The notes: generated by a model not told the origin, from the letters alone. A stretch of DNA of 64,000 nt from Streptomyces spiramyceticus (GCF_028807635.1 NZ_JARBAX010000001.1:4513501-4577500), one strand, 5' to 3'; numbered from the stretch's first letter, positions 24,134-33,561 are shown. Program-made: numbers and translations.

Positions 24134-24666
24134 GCGGCGACGTTGGCCCGGGTCGCGCAGCGGTCGGAGCAGTAGCGGCGGGATCGGTTGGTCGAGGTGT
24201 CCAGGTAGGCGTTGCGGCACGGCGCTGCCTGGCACAGGCCGAGGCGGTCGGCGCCGTGCTCGGTGAGGTGGAAGGCGAGGCCCATCGAGGCGATGGCGGC
24301 GTAGCCGGCGGTCGCGTTGGAGGGGTGGTCGGCGAGGTGCATGTGCCAGTCGGGACGACCGTCCTCCTTGCGCATCTGGTGGCCGGAGATCTGCGGGCTG
24401 ACCGGGAATTCCATGAGAAGTGAATTCAGCAGGTCCACGGCGAGCGTTTCGTCCCCGCCGTCGGCCGCCTCGAAGATTGCGCGCAGACGGGCCCGTACCG
24501 AGCGGAAACGGGTGACATCCGCTTCGGTGGTACGGCGGGCTGCCGACGAATTGGCGCCGAAGAGCGCGCGGACCGCTTCCACCGAGGTGAGGGTGTCTTT
24601 ATTACGGGCCGGCTCCTCGCTGTTGACCAGGCGCACGGCGTAGTCCGAGTAATAGGCCAGTTCCAC
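24037..24666 (-). CDS. CGNR zinc-finger transcription factor-like protein
   Basis: This 209-residue protein has an N-terminal ABATE domain (YYSDYAVRLVNSEEPARN...LTSVEAVRALF) and a C-terminal treble-clef zinc finger (LGLCQAAPCRNAYLDTSTNRSRRYCSDRCATRANVAAYRAR). Its Cys pairs and CATR motif define the CGNR family. These are predicted stress-linked transcription factors. The start is GTG 24666 after AAGGA. Its 3' end overlaps that of sodX on the opposite strand, and the divergent neighbour is a methyltransferase. Confidence 0.88.
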   Translation of the reverse strand: MELAYYSDYAVRLVNSEEPARNKDTLTSVEAVRALFGANSSAARRTTEADVTRFRSVRARLRAIFEAADGGDETLAVDLLNSLLMEFPVSPQISGHQMRKEDGRPDWHMHLADHPSNATAGYAAIASMGLAFHLTEHGADRLGLCQAAPCRNAYLDTSTNRSRRYCSDRCATRANVAAYRARKRLETERSLSTGRTADTSQETTTPIER

Positions 24667-24702
24667 TTGTAGTCCTTACGAGGGCGGTCTAAGGTTTCGA
24701 GG

Positions 24703-24717
24703 TATTAGTGGGTAATA
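24703..24717. promoter_or_regulatory. TATTA-N5-TAATA inverted repeat between divergent genes
   Basis: This locally AT-rich dyad lies between the CGNR gene and the methyltransferase gene, 36 bp and 40 bp from their starts. A related GGTATTACGG follows at 24736-24745. Position and composition suit an operator or overlapping -10 boxes; not proven. Confidence 0.35.
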
Positions 24718-24757
24718 GCTGGTTGTACTTCGAGGGTATTACGGTGTGGAGGTTCCG

Positions 24758-25522
24758 GTGGCGGAGACAGTGACGGGCACCGACTGGCGGGCCTGGCAGG
24801 AGAGCTGGGACCGGCAGCAGGAGTGGTACATGCCGGACCGCGAGGAGCGGTTCCGGGTCATGCTCGACATGGTCGAGGCCCTGGTCGGCCCCGAGCCGCG
24901 GGTGCTGGATCTTGCGTGCGGTACGGGAAGTATCACGGACCGGCTGTTGAAGCGGTTCCCTAGGGCCACCAGCACGGGCGTGGACCTCGACCCGGCGCTG
25001 CTCGCCATCGCGGAGGGGTACTTCGACGGGGACGAGCGGGTCACCTTCGTGACGGCCGACCTGAAGGACCCGCAGTGGACCGATGCGCTGCCGTACGAGT
25101 CGTACGACGCCGTCCTGACCGCCACCGCCCTGCACTGGCTGCACAGCGAGCCGCTGACGACTCTGTACGGGCAGGTCGGCGGGCTCGTACGCCCCGGCGG
25201 CGTCTTCATGAACGCCGACCACATGAAGGACGAGCGGACCCCTCGCATCAACGAGGCCGAACGCGCCCACCGGCACATGCAGATGGACCGCGCCAAGGCC
25301 GCCGGCGCGCTCGACTGGGCCGAGTGGTGGGAGCTGGCCGCCAAGGACCCCGTACTCGCCGCGCCGACCGCCAAGCGCTTCGAGATCTACGGCGAGCATG
25401 CCGACGGGGAGACGCCGAGCGTCGAGTGGCACGCGCGGACGCTGCGCGAGGCGGGCGGGTTCGGGGAGGCGCGGGCCGTGTGGGCGTCCCCGTCGGACTC
25501 CCTGGTCCTCGGGCTGAAATAG
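24758..25522 (+). CDS. Class I SAM-dependent methyltransferase
   Basis: This 254-residue methyltransferase has motif I RVLDLACGTGSITDRLL, motif II GVDLDPALLAIAE, motif III VTADLKDP and motif IV-V YDAVLTATALHWL, followed by GGLVRPGGVFMNADHM. It resembles trans-aconitate/ubiquinone-type methyltransferases, but the substrate is unknown. I take GTG 24758 because GGAGG (24748-24752) is five bases upstream. A strong bidirectional terminator follows. Confidence 0.85.
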   Translation: MAETVTGTDWRAWQESWDRQQEWYMPDREERFRVMLDMVEALVGPEPRVLDLACGTGSITDRLLKRFPRATSTGVDLDPALLAIAEGYFDGDERVTFVTADLKDPQWTDALPYESYDAVLTATALHWLHSEPLTTLYGQVGGLVRPGGVFMNADHMKDERTPRINEAERAHRHMQMDRAKAAGALDWAEWWELAAKDPVLAAPTAKRFEIYGEHADGETPSVEWHARTLREAGGFGEARAVWASPSDSLVLGLK

Positions 25523-25534
25523 CCACCCGGTGAA

Positions 25535-25579
25535 AAACAGAGGAGTGGTGCCGCCCCGGGCGGCACCACTCCTCTGTTT
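25535..25579. terminator. Bidirectional terminator, 22-bp perfect inverted repeat
   Basis: AAACAGAGGAGTGGTGCCGCCC (25535-25556, written here only for its arm) pairs with its exact complement at 25558-25579, flanked by A-rich and T-rich ends. It serves both convergent genes, the methyltransferase and the small secreted protein. Confidence 0.85.
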
Positions 25580-25602
25580 CGTCGTCTTATGGCAGCTTCA
25601 GC

Positions 25603-26061
25603 TTACGGCAGCTTCAGCCAGGGGCTGCGGTAAGGCAGAGTGTTGGTTCCGTTGGACCACGTGAGCTGCGTAAAGGTGGCGTAGGCCTCGCCCCCCTGGT
25701 GCGTGCTGTCGCGGAAGTCGGGAGCGGTGAACCGCTTCGCGCGAAAGCCCCCGGAGGGGCACCGGTGCGTCTTTTGCGACATCACCCTCGAACCGCCCGT
25801 CCGGAGCACCACAATGGAGATTTTACAGCTGGGATGGCCGGAGCGAAGCGTGAAGTAGGCGTCGGGTCGTCCCACCCCGCGGCTCGGCGCGCTGATACAG
25901 GTCTTGATGTCGACATAGGTGCCCCTGGTGGTCGAGCCCTCGGTGTAGCTGGAGCAGCCACCGCCGCTCGCCGCCTGGGCGCTGGACCCCGTCATGACCG
26001 ACGCGGCCACAATTCCGGCGACACCGACCACTCGCGCGGTCGTTTGTATGAAGCGATTCAA
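25603..26061 (-). CDS. Small secreted protein of unknown function
   Basis: This 152-residue exported protein has a signal peptide (FIQTTARVVGVAGIVAASVM...) and an AxA cleavage site near SSAQAAS. The mature ~120 residues contain four cysteines (GGGCSSY, IKTCIS, PSCKIS, HRCPSG), probably two disulfides, in a beta-rich sequence with DAYFTLRSG and AYATFTQLTWSNG. No known family is recognised; it might be an inhibitor or an envelope protein. The start codon appears to be TTG 26061, with GGGGG upstream. Confidence 0.65.
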   Translation of the reverse strand: MNRFIQTTARVVGVAGIVAASVMTGSSAQAASGGGCSSYTEGSTTRGTYVDIKTCISAPSRGVGRPDAYFTLRSGHPSCKISIVVLRTGGSRVMSQKTHRCPSGGFRAKRFTAPDFRDSTHQGGEAYATFTQLTWSNGTNTLPYRSPWLKLP

Positions 26062-26212
26062 TGAAACCCCCAGATTTGTCTCGCCGGAGATCCGGCGAGA
26101 CGGTCACCGCGCACGCTACGGCGGCCCGTAGCCCGCGCATAGCGATCTTCGCGGTTTCAGAGGTTTCCTTGAGGTTGCGCCGGTACCCGGGTTCGTGGCG
26201 GTCACCAAGGGC

Positions 26213-26244
26213 CGGGCTCCGCCGCATTTGCGCGGCGGAGCCCG
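26213..26244 (-). terminator. Terminator of the amino acid ABC transporter operon
   Basis: CGGGCTCCGCCGC (26213-26225) pairs with GCGGCGGAGCCCG (26232-26244) around a 6-nt loop, about 30 bp after the stop of the ATPase gene on the minus strand. Confidence 0.75.
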
Positions 26245-26275
26245 TTCGGTCGGCTCCTCGGAAGAGGGACGCCGG

Positions 26276-27037
26276 TCAGAGAACCTTGGACAGGAACGCC
26301 TTCGTCCGGTCGTGCTGCGGATTCGTCAGTACGTCGCGCGGGTTGCCCGACTCGACCACGACACCGCCGTCCATGAAGACGAGGGAATCGCCGACTTCGC
26401 GGGCGAAGCCCATCTCGTGCGTGACGACGATCATCGTCATGCCGTCCTCGGCGAGGCCGCGCATCACGTCGAGCACGTCGCCCACCAGCTCGGGGTCGAG
26501 CGCCGACGTCGGCTCGTCGAAGAGCATCAGCTTCGGCTCCATGGCCAGCGCACGGGCAATCGCCACGCGCTGCTGCTGGCCGCCGGAGAGCTGCGACGGG
26601 TAGTTCCTCGCCTTGTCGGCCAGGCCAACGCGGTCCAGCAGACGCTCGGCCCGCTCGCGAGCCACCGCCTTCGCCTCGCCCTTGACCTGGATCGGGGCTT
26701 CCATGACGTTTTCGAGTGCTGTCATGTGCGGGAAGAGGTTGAAGCGCTGGAAGACCATGCCGATGTCCCGGCGGTGCGCCGCGACCTCGCTGTCCTTCAG
26801 CTCGTAGAGCTTGTCGCCCTTCTCGCGGTAGCCGACCAGTCGGCCGTCCACGGACAGCCGGCCGGCGTTGATCTGCTCCAGGTGGTTGATGCACCGGAGG
26901 AAGGTCGACTTGCCGGAGCCGGACGGGCCGACCAGGCAGAACACCTCACGCGGGGCGACCTCCAGGTCGATGCCCTTGAGGATGTGGGCGGCGCCGTAGG
27001 ACTTGTGTACGCCCTCGGCCTTCACCATGGCGGTCAT
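26276..27037 (-). CDS. Polar amino acid ABC transporter, ATP-binding protein
   Basis: This 253-residue ATPase drives uptake through the adjacent permease. Walker A is GPSGSGKST, the Q-loop follows [13 protein letters not shown], the signature is [15 protein letters not shown], Walker B is [14 protein letters not shown], and the switch His is in VVTHEMGFA. The sequence closely follows the GlnQ/GluA class. The ATG at 27037 comes one base after the permease stop (TGACATG); ATG 27028 is an alternative. Last gene of a three-gene operon. Confidence 0.93.
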   Translation of the reverse strand: MTAMVKAEGVHKSYGAAHILKGIDLEVAPREVFCLVGPSGSGKSTFLRCINHLEQINAGRLSVDGRLVGYREKGDKLYELKDSEVAAHRRDIGMVFQRFNLFPHMTALENVMEAPIQVKGEAKAVARERAERLLDRVGLADKARNYPSQLSGGQQQRVAIARALAMEPKLMLFDEPTSALDPELVGDVLDVMRGLAEDGMTMIVVTHEMGFAREVGDSLVFMDGGVVVESGNPRDVLTNPQHDRTKAFLSKVL

Positions 27038-27038
27038 G

Positions 27039-28001
27039 TCACACCCCCCTGGGGCTGGTAAGGGACAGCAGGTTCGTCTTGACCTTCTGCCACGGAGTCG
27101 GCGGCAGGCTGCGCAGCGAACCCCGTGCGTAACGGCGCTCCAGGTAGAACTGACCGACGCTGAACACGCTGGTCAGGACCAGGTACCAAACGGAGGCCAC
27201 GAGCAGCATCTCCATCACGGCGAACGAGGTGGAGCCGATGTTCTGCGCTGCGCGCAGCAGGTCCACGTACCCCACGACCGCCACCAAGGACGAGGTCTTG
27301 AGCAGGTTGATGAACTCGTTGCCGGTCGGCGGCACGATCACCCGCATCGCCTGCGGCAGCACCACCCGCCGCATGGTCTTGATGTTGTTCATGCCCAGGG
27401 CGTGCGACGCCTCGGTCTGGCCCTCGTCGACGGACTGGATGCCGGCCCGGACGATCTCGGCCATGTAGGCGCCCTCGTTCAGGCCGAGGCCCAGCAGGGC
27501 GACCATGAACGGCGTCATGACCTCGACCATGTTCTCCTTGTAGATCGGCCCGAGGTCGAGGGTCTTGAAGACGATCGCAAGGTTGAACCACAGCAGCAGC
27601 TGCACGAACACCGGGGTGCCGCGGAAGAACCAGATGTACAGCCAGGCCACCGCACCAGTGACCGGGTTCTTCGACAGTCGCATGACCGCGAAGACGATGC
27701 CCAGGACGAGTCCGATGAGCATCGAGAGCACGCTGATCAGGAGCGTGCGGCCCATGCCCGCCAGGATCCGGTCGTCGAAGATGAACTCCCCGACCGTGTC
27801 CCAGCGGACGTCGCCCTGCGAGAACGCGTAGATCAGCATGCCCAGCAGCGCGACCACGATCACACCGGAGACCCAGCGGCCCCAGTGCCGCACCGGGATG
27901 GCCTTGATCTGCTCGGGGTGAGCGGGGGCGTCTGCCACCTTGGCGGCCGCCGAGTCCTCCGGAGGCTCGTCGGCGGGCGCCTTGTCGAACTTGTCAGTCA
28001 C
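27039..28001 (-). CDS. Polar amino acid ABC transporter, permease
   Basis: This 320-residue His/Glu/Gln-type inner-membrane permease has a ~55-residue cytosolic N-terminal extension rich in Ala/Pro/Asp. A first span ([17 protein letters not shown]) and about five further spans follow. The cytoplasmic EAA loop is [33 protein letters not shown]. Only one permease gene is present, so the channel should be a homodimer. GTG start at 28001; it lies 45 bp downstream of the binding-protein gene. Confidence 0.92.
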   Translation of the reverse strand: MTDKFDKAPADEPPEDSAAAKVADAPAHPEQIKAIPVRHWGRWVSGVIVVALLGMLIYAFSQGDVRWDTVGEFIFDDRILAGMGRTLLISVLSMLIGLVLGIVFAVMRLSKNPVTGAVAWLYIWFFRGTPVFVQLLLWFNLAIVFKTLDLGPIYKENMVEVMTPFMVALLGLGLNEGAYMAEIVRAGIQSVDEGQTEASHALGMNNIKTMRRVVLPQAMRVIVPPTGNEFINLLKTSSLVAVVGYVDLLRAAQNIGSTSFAVMEMLLVASVWYLVLTSVFSVGQFYLERRYARGSLRSLPPTPWQKVKTNLLSLTSPRGV

Positions 28002-28046
28002 TGTGACTGCCCTTCAGTGAAGCGCTTGAGGCGAGAACGCCGGGAT

Positions 28047-28988
28047 TTACTTGCCGGCGTTGATGGTCGCCTCGGTGACGGCACTGTTCTTGACGTCCCA
28101 CTTCTCCAGGACCTTCTCGTACTCACCGTTCTTGATGATCGCGTTGAGAGCGTCCTTGAGCGCGTCACGCAGCTGCGTGTTGTCCTTGTTCACGGCGATG
28201 CCGAAGGGGCCGGCACCGACCTGGCCGCCTGCGACCTCGAAGTCCTTGCCGCCGCCCGCGGTCTTCGCGATGTGTGCGGCGACCGGGTAGTCGTTCAGGT
28301 CGGCCACGGCGGCGCCGATCTTCACGCGGGTCTGCGCCTCGGCGTCGGTGTCGAACGACGCGATCTCAAGCGTCTTCTTGCCGCACTTCTTGGCCTGGTC
28401 CTTGAAGGTGGTCTCGTAGATCGTGCCGCGCTGGACGGCGACCTTCTTGCCGCACAGGTCGTCCAGAGACTTGATGTTCTCCGGGTTGCCCTTCTTGACC
28501 AGCAGCGAGACGCCCGAGTTGAAGTAGTCGACGAAGTCGACACCCTTACCGGCCTTCTTGCCCTTCTCGTCCAGGCCCTCCTGGCGGGCCTTGGTGTCAC
28601 TCATGGCCGACATGACGATGTCCTGGCGGCCGGTGTTCAGCGACGTGATCAGGCCGTCGAAGGTGCCGCTGGTGAACGTGAACTTGACGCCGAGCTGCTT
28701 GCCGAGGGCCGCGGCGATGTCGGGGTCGATACCGACGATCTTTCCGCCCTCTTCGTACTCCATCGGAGCGTATGCGGCGTCCGTACCGACCTTGATCACG
28801 CCGGCGTCCTGGATCTTCTTCGGCAGCTTGTCGAAGAGAGGGGCGTCTGAGGTCTTGGTGGCGCCGCCGTTGTCGCCGGTCTGGTCGCCGCAGCCGGTCA
28901 GCAGCATGGTGCCCGCGACCGCGATCGCGCCGACCGCGACAATCCGGGACTTCGTAGCGGCCGTACGACGGGTGGTGCTAGCGGTCAT
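28047..28988 (-). CDS. Polar amino acid ABC transporter, substrate-binding lipoprotein
   Basis: This 313-residue lipoprotein has signal and lipobox VAGTMLLTGC. The mature part is a family-3 periplasmic-binding fold (VIKVGTDAAYAPMEYEEGGKIVGIDPDIAAALGKQLG, DIVMSAMSDTKARQEG, VAVQRGTIYE). It should bind a polar amino acid such as glutamate or glutamine. GGAGGAA precedes the ATG at 28988. First gene of the transporter operon; it faces a long intergenic region towards the malic enzyme gene. Confidence 0.92.
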   Translation of the reverse strand: MTASTTRRTAATKSRIVAVGAIAVAGTMLLTGCGDQTGDNGGATKTSDAPLFDKLPKKIQDAGVIKVGTDAAYAPMEYEEGGKIVGIDPDIAAALGKQLGVKFTFTSGTFDGLITSLNTGRQDIVMSAMSDTKARQEGLDEKGKKAGKGVDFVDYFNSGVSLLVKKGNPENIKSLDDLCGKKVAVQRGTIYETTFKDQAKKCGKKTLEIASFDTDAEAQTRVKIGAAVADLNDYPVAAHIAKTAGGGKDFEVAGGQVGAGPFGIAVNKDNTQLRDALKDALNAIIKNGEYEKVLEKWDVKNSAVTEATINAGK

Positions 28989-29510
28989 GGTTCGTTCCTC
29001 CAGCGGGATGGGGGAGTGGCCTGAGGGGTCGGGCACACTGCTTCGAGTATCGCGACCTCGTGTGATTACGGCATCTTGCCATTCGGACTAGCCCATTCAG
29101 GGCTCCAGTCATGTCAAAATCGGGTAACGGGTGACCCCCGAATCCCAACAGGCCGGTACATCAGGGCCGGACCATCTGTTGGGCACTGCCTTTCCGGCCG
29201 GAAAATCTTCGGTCCGTCTCGCCATTTGAGCGCGTTTCGTGCCGCCAAACGGACTTGTCCGGATATGCGCGCATGAGTCGTAGCACGTAGGCGATATGGG
29301 CTCGTCGGCGGTGCCGTCGGTCAGGTAGAAAAGACGGTTACACCCCTCATCCGGGGCTCAGGGCGCGTGTGCGGCGCGCCCGCGCGTACGTACCTCCTCC
29401 CTGCCTGGGCGGGCCAACCGGCCGGCGCAGGGAACGGACGCGGTGCCCGCCCACCCCTCCTCAACCAGGAGTGGCCACCCTCAAATGATGAAGACTTAAG
29501 GGGTCAACAA
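28989..29510. other. Long divergent intergenic region with a 14-bp palindrome
   Basis: These 522 bases separate the transporter and malic enzyme starts. No gene is convincing. TTTCCGGCCGGAAA at 29191-29204 is a perfect 14-bp palindrome and the only strong symmetric site, possibly an operator for one or both genes. A long 5' leader of malic enzyme mRNA is possible, but I see no known riboswitch. Confidence 0.5.
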
Positions 29511-30725
29511 ATGGCAGCGGAGATCGTCAATCCTCGCAGCGACAGTGACAGCACCACAGAGGGCTCAGAGGAGCCCTTCGATCCGGCATTTGCCCTGCAC
29601 CGCGGCGGCAAGATGGCCATCCAGGCAACCGTGCCCGTGCGCGACAAGGACGACCTGTCCCTCGCGTACACGCCGGGGGTCGCCAAGGTGTGCAGTGCGA
29701 TCGCCGATGAGCCCGATCTGGTGAACGACTACACGTGGAAGTCGAACGTCGTGGCCGTCGTGACGGACGGTACGGCGGTTCTGGGACTCGGCGACATCGG
29801 TCCTGAGGCCTCGCTCCCCGTCATGGAGGGCAAGGCGATTCTGTTCAAGCAGTTCGGCGGCGTCGACGCGGTTCCGATCGCTCTCGCGACGACCGACGTC
29901 GAGGAGATCATCGAGACAGTCGTCCGCCTCGCGCCGTCCTTCGGCGGCGTGAACCTGGAAGACATCTCGGCTCCTCGCTGCTTCGAGATCGAGCGCCGGC
30001 TCCAGGAAGAGCTGGACATTCCGGTCTTCCACGACGACCAGCACGGCACGGCCGTGGTCACCCTGGCCGCGCTGCGCAATGCCGCCAGGCTCACCGGCCG
30101 TACGCTCGGCGACCTGCGGGCCGTCATCTCGGGCGCCGGCGCGGCCGGTGTCGCCATCGCCAAGTTCCTGCTTGCGGCGGGGATCGGCGATGTCGCCGTG
30201 GCCGACCGCAAGGGCATTGTCAGCCGGGACCGCGAGGACCTGACGGACGTCAAGCGCGAGCTGGCCGACATCACCAACCGGGCCGGTCTGAGCGGTTCGC
30301 TGGAGACCGCGCTGGCCGGAGCCGACGTCTTCATCGGCGTCTCCGGCGGTACGGTGCCGGAGCCTGCGGTGGCTTCGATGGCGCCGCGGTCGTTCGTGTT
30401 CGCGATGGCCAACCCGAACCCCGAGGTGCACCCGGACGTGGCGCACAAGTACGCGGCGGTCGTCGCGACGGGGCGCAGCGACTACCCGAACCAGATCAAC
30501 AACGTGCTGGCCTTCCCGGGGATCTTCGCGGGTGCGCTCCAGGTGCGGGCCTCCCGTATCACGGAGGGCATGAAGATCGCGGCGGCGAACGCGCTGGCGG
30601 ACGTCGTGGGCGATGCGCTCGCCGCGGACTACGTCATCCCCTCGCCGTTCGACGAGCGGGTCGCCCCGGCGGTCACTGCGGCGGTTGCCGCGGCGGCTCG
30701 CGCCGAGGGTGTGGCGCGGCGGTAG
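29511..30725 (+). CDS. NAD(P)-dependent malic enzyme
   Basis: This 404-residue short-form malic enzyme oxidatively decarboxylates malate to pyruvate, supplying NAD(P)H. The malic domain contains SLAYTPGVAKVCSAI and VVTDGTAVLGLGDIGPEASLPVMEGKAILFKQFGGVDAVPI. The metal-binding acidic motif is FHDDQHGTAVV. The Rossmann nucleotide-binding loop is ISGAGAAGVAIAKFL. NPNPEVHPD and SDYPNQINNVLAFPG complete the active site. The length suits the bacterial type without a PTA domain. The ATG at 29511 follows AAGGGG. Confidence 0.93.
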   Translation: MAAEIVNPRSDSDSTTEGSEEPFDPAFALHRGGKMAIQATVPVRDKDDLSLAYTPGVAKVCSAIADEPDLVNDYTWKSNVVAVVTDGTAVLGLGDIGPEASLPVMEGKAILFKQFGGVDAVPIALATTDVEEIIETVVRLAPSFGGVNLEDISAPRCFEIERRLQEELDIPVFHDDQHGTAVVTLAALRNAARLTGRTLGDLRAVISGAGAAGVAIAKFLLAAGIGDVAVADRKGIVSRDREDLTDVKRELADITNRAGLSGSLETALAGADVFIGVSGGTVPEPAVASMAPRSFVFAMANPNPEVHPDVAHKYAAVVATGRSDYPNQINNVLAFPGIFAGALQVRASRITEGMKIAAANALADVVGDALAADYVIPSPFDERVAPAVTAAVAAAARAEGVARR

Positions 30726-30882
30726 GCGTTCTGGGCTTCACCGGTACGGGCCGTGCCGCACCCCTGCGAGGGGGCGCGGCGCGGCCCGTGCGCTGTGCGG
30801 TGGGGGTCGCGGGTGCGTGAGGGACGTGTGTCACACCAATGCGCGGTTCCGTCGCGTACCGAGCCGTCCTATCGTCATGGTC

Positions 30883-31848
30883 ATGTTCGCTGCCTACGCC
30901 GCCCGCATCGACCGTGACCAGCCGCTCAGCGGCCTTGAGCTGGGAGAGAGGCCGGCACCCGACGTACGACCCGGCTGGACCACCGTCACCGTCAAGGCCG
31001 CCTCCCTCAACCACCACGACCTCTGGTCGCTGCGCGGCGTGGGGCTCGGGGAGGGGGCGCTGCCGATGATCCTCGGGTGCGACGCCGCCGGGATCGACGC
31101 CGACGGCAACGAGGTCGTCGTGCACTCCGTCATCGGCGAGACCGGGCACGGCGTTGGCCCGCGCGAGAAGCGGTCGATCCTCACCGAGAAGTACCAGGGC
31201 ACCTTCGCCGAGCAGGTCACCGTGCCCGTCTGGAACGTGCTGCCCAAGCCCAGGGAGCTGTCGTTCGCGGAGGCCGCGTGCCTGCCGACCGCCTGGCTCA
31301 CCGCGTACCGCATGCTCTTCACGAATGCGGGCGTACGGCCCGGGGACGCGGTCCTCGTGCAGGGCGCCGGCGGCGGTGTCGCCACCGCCGCGATCGTCCT
31401 CGGCAAGGCGGCGGGGCTCAGGATGTACGCCACCAGCCGCGACGAGGGCAAGCGCAAGCGGGCGGTCGAACTGGGCGCGGTGGAGGCGTTCGAGCCGGGC
31501 GCGCGGCTGCCCCAGCGGGTGGACGCGGTGATCGAGACCGTCGGTGCCGCCACCTGGTCGCACTCGGTGAAGTCGCTCCGGCCCGGCGGCACGCTGGTCA
31601 TCTCGGGCGCCACGAGCGGGACGAACCCGCCGTCCGCCGAGCTGAACCGGATCTTCTTCCTGGAGCTCAAGGTCATCGGCTCGACGATGGGGTCGAAGGA
31701 CGAGCTGGAGGACCTGCTCTCGTTCTGCGCGGCGACGGGCGTACGTCCGGTCATCGACGAGGTGCTGCCGCTGGATCGGGCGCGCGAGGGCTTCGAGCGG
31801 ATGGCCGCGGGCGATCAGTTCGGAAAGATCGTGCTTACTCCCTCTTGA
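30883..31848 (+). CDS. Zinc-binding-dehydrogenase/quinone-oxidoreductase-like MDR protein
   Basis: This 321-residue medium-chain dehydrogenase/reductase has the GroES-like domain (APDVRPGWTTVTVKAASLNHHDLWSLRG...LPMILGCDAAGI) and a Rossmann domain with VLVQGAGGGVATAAIVLGKAAG. The structural-zinc cysteines are absent, so it is closer to NADPH:quinone oxidoreductases. Two ATGs are possible (30877 and 30883). A TATCGT just upstream and the lack of a Shine-Dalgarno sequence suggest a leaderless mRNA. Confidence 0.85.
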   Translation: MFAAYAARIDRDQPLSGLELGERPAPDVRPGWTTVTVKAASLNHHDLWSLRGVGLGEGALPMILGCDAAGIDADGNEVVVHSVIGETGHGVGPREKRSILTEKYQGTFAEQVTVPVWNVLPKPRELSFAEAACLPTAWLTAYRMLFTNAGVRPGDAVLVQGAGGGVATAAIVLGKAAGLRMYATSRDEGKRKRAVELGAVEAFEPGARLPQRVDAVIETVGAATWSHSVKSLRPGGTLVISGATSGTNPPSAELNRIFFLELKVIGSTMGSKDELEDLLSFCAATGVRPVIDEVLPLDRAREGFERMAAGDQFGKIVLTPS

Positions 31849-31914
31849 TGGGTCGTCAGTTCTGCTGATGTGCTCTCCGCACGTGACTACGCGACTACGT
31901 GCCGGAGGCCTTCT

Positions 31915-33318
31915 GTGCGAACTGTGCGATGTGTTGCTGCTGTTGTTTGTGCTTTCGCACTGGCGGGTGGGGCGCTTGCCCCGGCCGCCAGTGCGCGTGA
32001 GAGCCGTGAGACCGGCCGTGATGTGATCCCGCGGCTCACCGACGACCGCGGTCGCGTTCTCACCCTGCGCGGCTGGAACGTCGAGGACAAGAACAACCGT
32101 GGCGAGAACGCCCTCACCGCCATCACCGAGAAGCACTTCCGCGACATGAGCGCCAGAGGCTTCAACTTCGCCCGGCTGCTGGTCTTCTGGGACGACCTTG
32201 AGCCGCGGCGGGGTCAGTACAGCACGGCGTACCTCCGCAAGATCGAACGCATCCTGGACTGGGCCGAGAAGTACGACATACATGTACTGATCGACGCCCA
32301 CCAGGACGTCTTCGGCCCCGCCTTCGGCCACCGCGGCATCCCGGAGTGGGCGACGCGCACCGACGGGCTGCCGTTCGAGCCGAACCCCGACGACTGGTTC
32401 TCGGAGTACTTCCAGCCCGCCGTGCAGCGCGCCTTCACCCACCTGTACGAGGACCCCGACCTTCAGCGGGCTCAGTCCCGGATGTGGCGGGTGATCGCCG
32501 ATCGGTTCGAGGACCACCCGGCCGTTCTCGGGTACGACCTGATCAATGAGCCGATGGGTGAGCTGAGGCAGGGCGAGGATCTCGCGACCGCCGCCCGTCG
32601 CATCGAGCGCGACCAGATCACCCCCATGCACAACCGCCTCGCGGACGCGGTCCGTTCGGTCGACCGCGACAGCTGGGTTTTCGTCGAGCCGACGCCGATC
32701 GTGGGGGAGGGCGTTCCGACCGGACTCGGCAAGATCAAGGACCCCAAGGTCGTCTACGCCCCGCACTTCTACAACGCCGCGATGGAGGCGGGCGCGGACT
32801 ACGACCCGTCGGCCCGCTGGATCGAGTCGTACGAGGCCGCCGTCACGGCGTATCCGAAGGAGCACGGCATCCCCGTGGTGGTCGGGGAATGGGGGCCGCT
32901 CAACAACTCGCTCCCGAACATGGGGCGTTTCTACCGCGAGGCGCTGGCGTCGCTGAACCGCTACAGCTCCGGCTGGGCCGGCTACGTCTGGTGTTACGGC
33001 GGTGGCTATTGCGCGGTCGACGGCGCGGGGGTCTTCCGTACGAACAAGGAGCAGACCGCATCGCCGTACGCGCGCGCCGTGGCGGGGAGGGTGAGCTCGG
33101 AGTCGTACGACGCTGCTTCCCGGACGTATCGCCTGTCGTACGTCGCCTCTGCGCGGCACGGAGTGACGGAGCTTGCGCTGCCTTCGCGTGCGGGTGACTG
33201 GCGGGTGGTGGCCGAGGGGGCGGCGTGGGTCGTTGGCGGGCGGATCTTTGCGTGGCCGGGTGCGCGGGTCTCTGTGACTGTCGCGCCGAGGGGTGATCTG
33301 GCTGTCAACCAGGGTTGA
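31915..33318 (+). CDS. Secreted GH5 glycoside hydrolase (endoglycoceramidase-like)
   Basis: This 467-residue exported enzyme has a Sec signal (RTVRCVAAVVCAFALAGGAL, cleavage near ASA). The catalytic barrel starts at LTLRGWNVEDKNN and contains LIDAHQDVFGPAFG, the acid/base Glu in GYDLINEPMG, and the nucleophile Glu in VVVGEWGPL, all typical of GH5 members that act on glycolipids. A C-terminal beta domain (ASRTYRLSYVASARHGVTELALP...) follows. The GTG at 31915 has GGAGG at about seven bases. Its last codons overlap the first of two operators for the next genes. Confidence 0.88.
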   Translation: MRTVRCVAAVVCAFALAGGALAPAASARESRETGRDVIPRLTDDRGRVLTLRGWNVEDKNNRGENALTAITEKHFRDMSARGFNFARLLVFWDDLEPRRGQYSTAYLRKIERILDWAEKYDIHVLIDAHQDVFGPAFGHRGIPEWATRTDGLPFEPNPDDWFSEYFQPAVQRAFTHLYEDPDLQRAQSRMWRVIADRFEDHPAVLGYDLINEPMGELRQGEDLATAARRIERDQITPMHNRLADAVRSVDRDSWVFVEPTPIVGEGVPTGLGKIKDPKVVYAPHFYNAAMEAGADYDPSARWIESYEAAVTAYPKEHGIPVVVGEWGPLNNSLPNMGRFYREALASLNRYSSGWAGYVWCYGGGYCAVDGAGVFRTNKEQTASPYARAVAGRVSSESYDAASRTYRLSYVASARHGVTELALPSRAGDWRVVAEGAAWVVGGRIFAWPGARVSVTVAPRGDLAVNQG

Positions 33319-33348
33319 CGCGATGATGGCTGTCAATGTAGGTTGACA
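33303..33348. promoter_or_regulatory. Tandem operators TGTCAA-N6-TTGAC(A/G)
   Basis: Two near-identical dyads lie 28 bp apart, centre to centre: 33303-33320 (TGTCAA CCAGGG TTGACG) and 33331-33348 (TGTCAA TGTAGG TTGACA). The first inner part is itself GTCAACC/GGTTGAC. They sit immediately before the small HTH gene, the first overlapping the GH5 stop codon. This is the position expected for autoregulation. Confidence 0.6.
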
Positions 33349-33351
33349 GGC

Positions 33352-33561
33352 ATGACCGAAGCAACGGATCTCGCCGAGCGCGCGGGCGACGGCGACCCGC
33401 GGGTCGGGCTGCGTGCCGTCGTCGCGCTGCGGCGGCTGCTTGAGCAGCTCGAAGCCGTACAAGTGAGAAGCGCCCGTGCCAAGGGCTGGTCGTGGCAGGA
33501 GATCGCTGCCGAGCTGGGCGTCAGCAGGCAGGCCGTGCACAAGAAGTACGGGAGGCATTGA
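33352..33561 (+). CDS. Small helix-turn-helix protein
   Basis: This 69-residue protein is composed of an N-terminal helix (GLRAVVALRRLLEQLEAVQVRSAR) and an HTH (WSWQEIAAELGVSRQAVHKKYGRH). It is about the smallest size for a DNA-binding repressor. Two tandem dyads lie directly upstream, so it probably represses its own operon. The TGA overlaps the ATG of the Clp N-domain gene (TGATG), coupling the two. Partner pairs of this kind occur in other Streptomyces, but I know of no defined function. Confidence 0.82.
   Translation: MTEATDLAERAGDGDPRVGLRAVVALRRLLEQLEAVQVRSARAKGWSWQEIAAELGVSRQAVHKKYGRH

Noticed and set aside
30673..33558. Minus-strand frame of 961 codons across three genes
   Set aside because: It is antisense to the MDR protein, GH5 hydrolase and HTH genes, each with recognisable motifs; no motif in the long frame.
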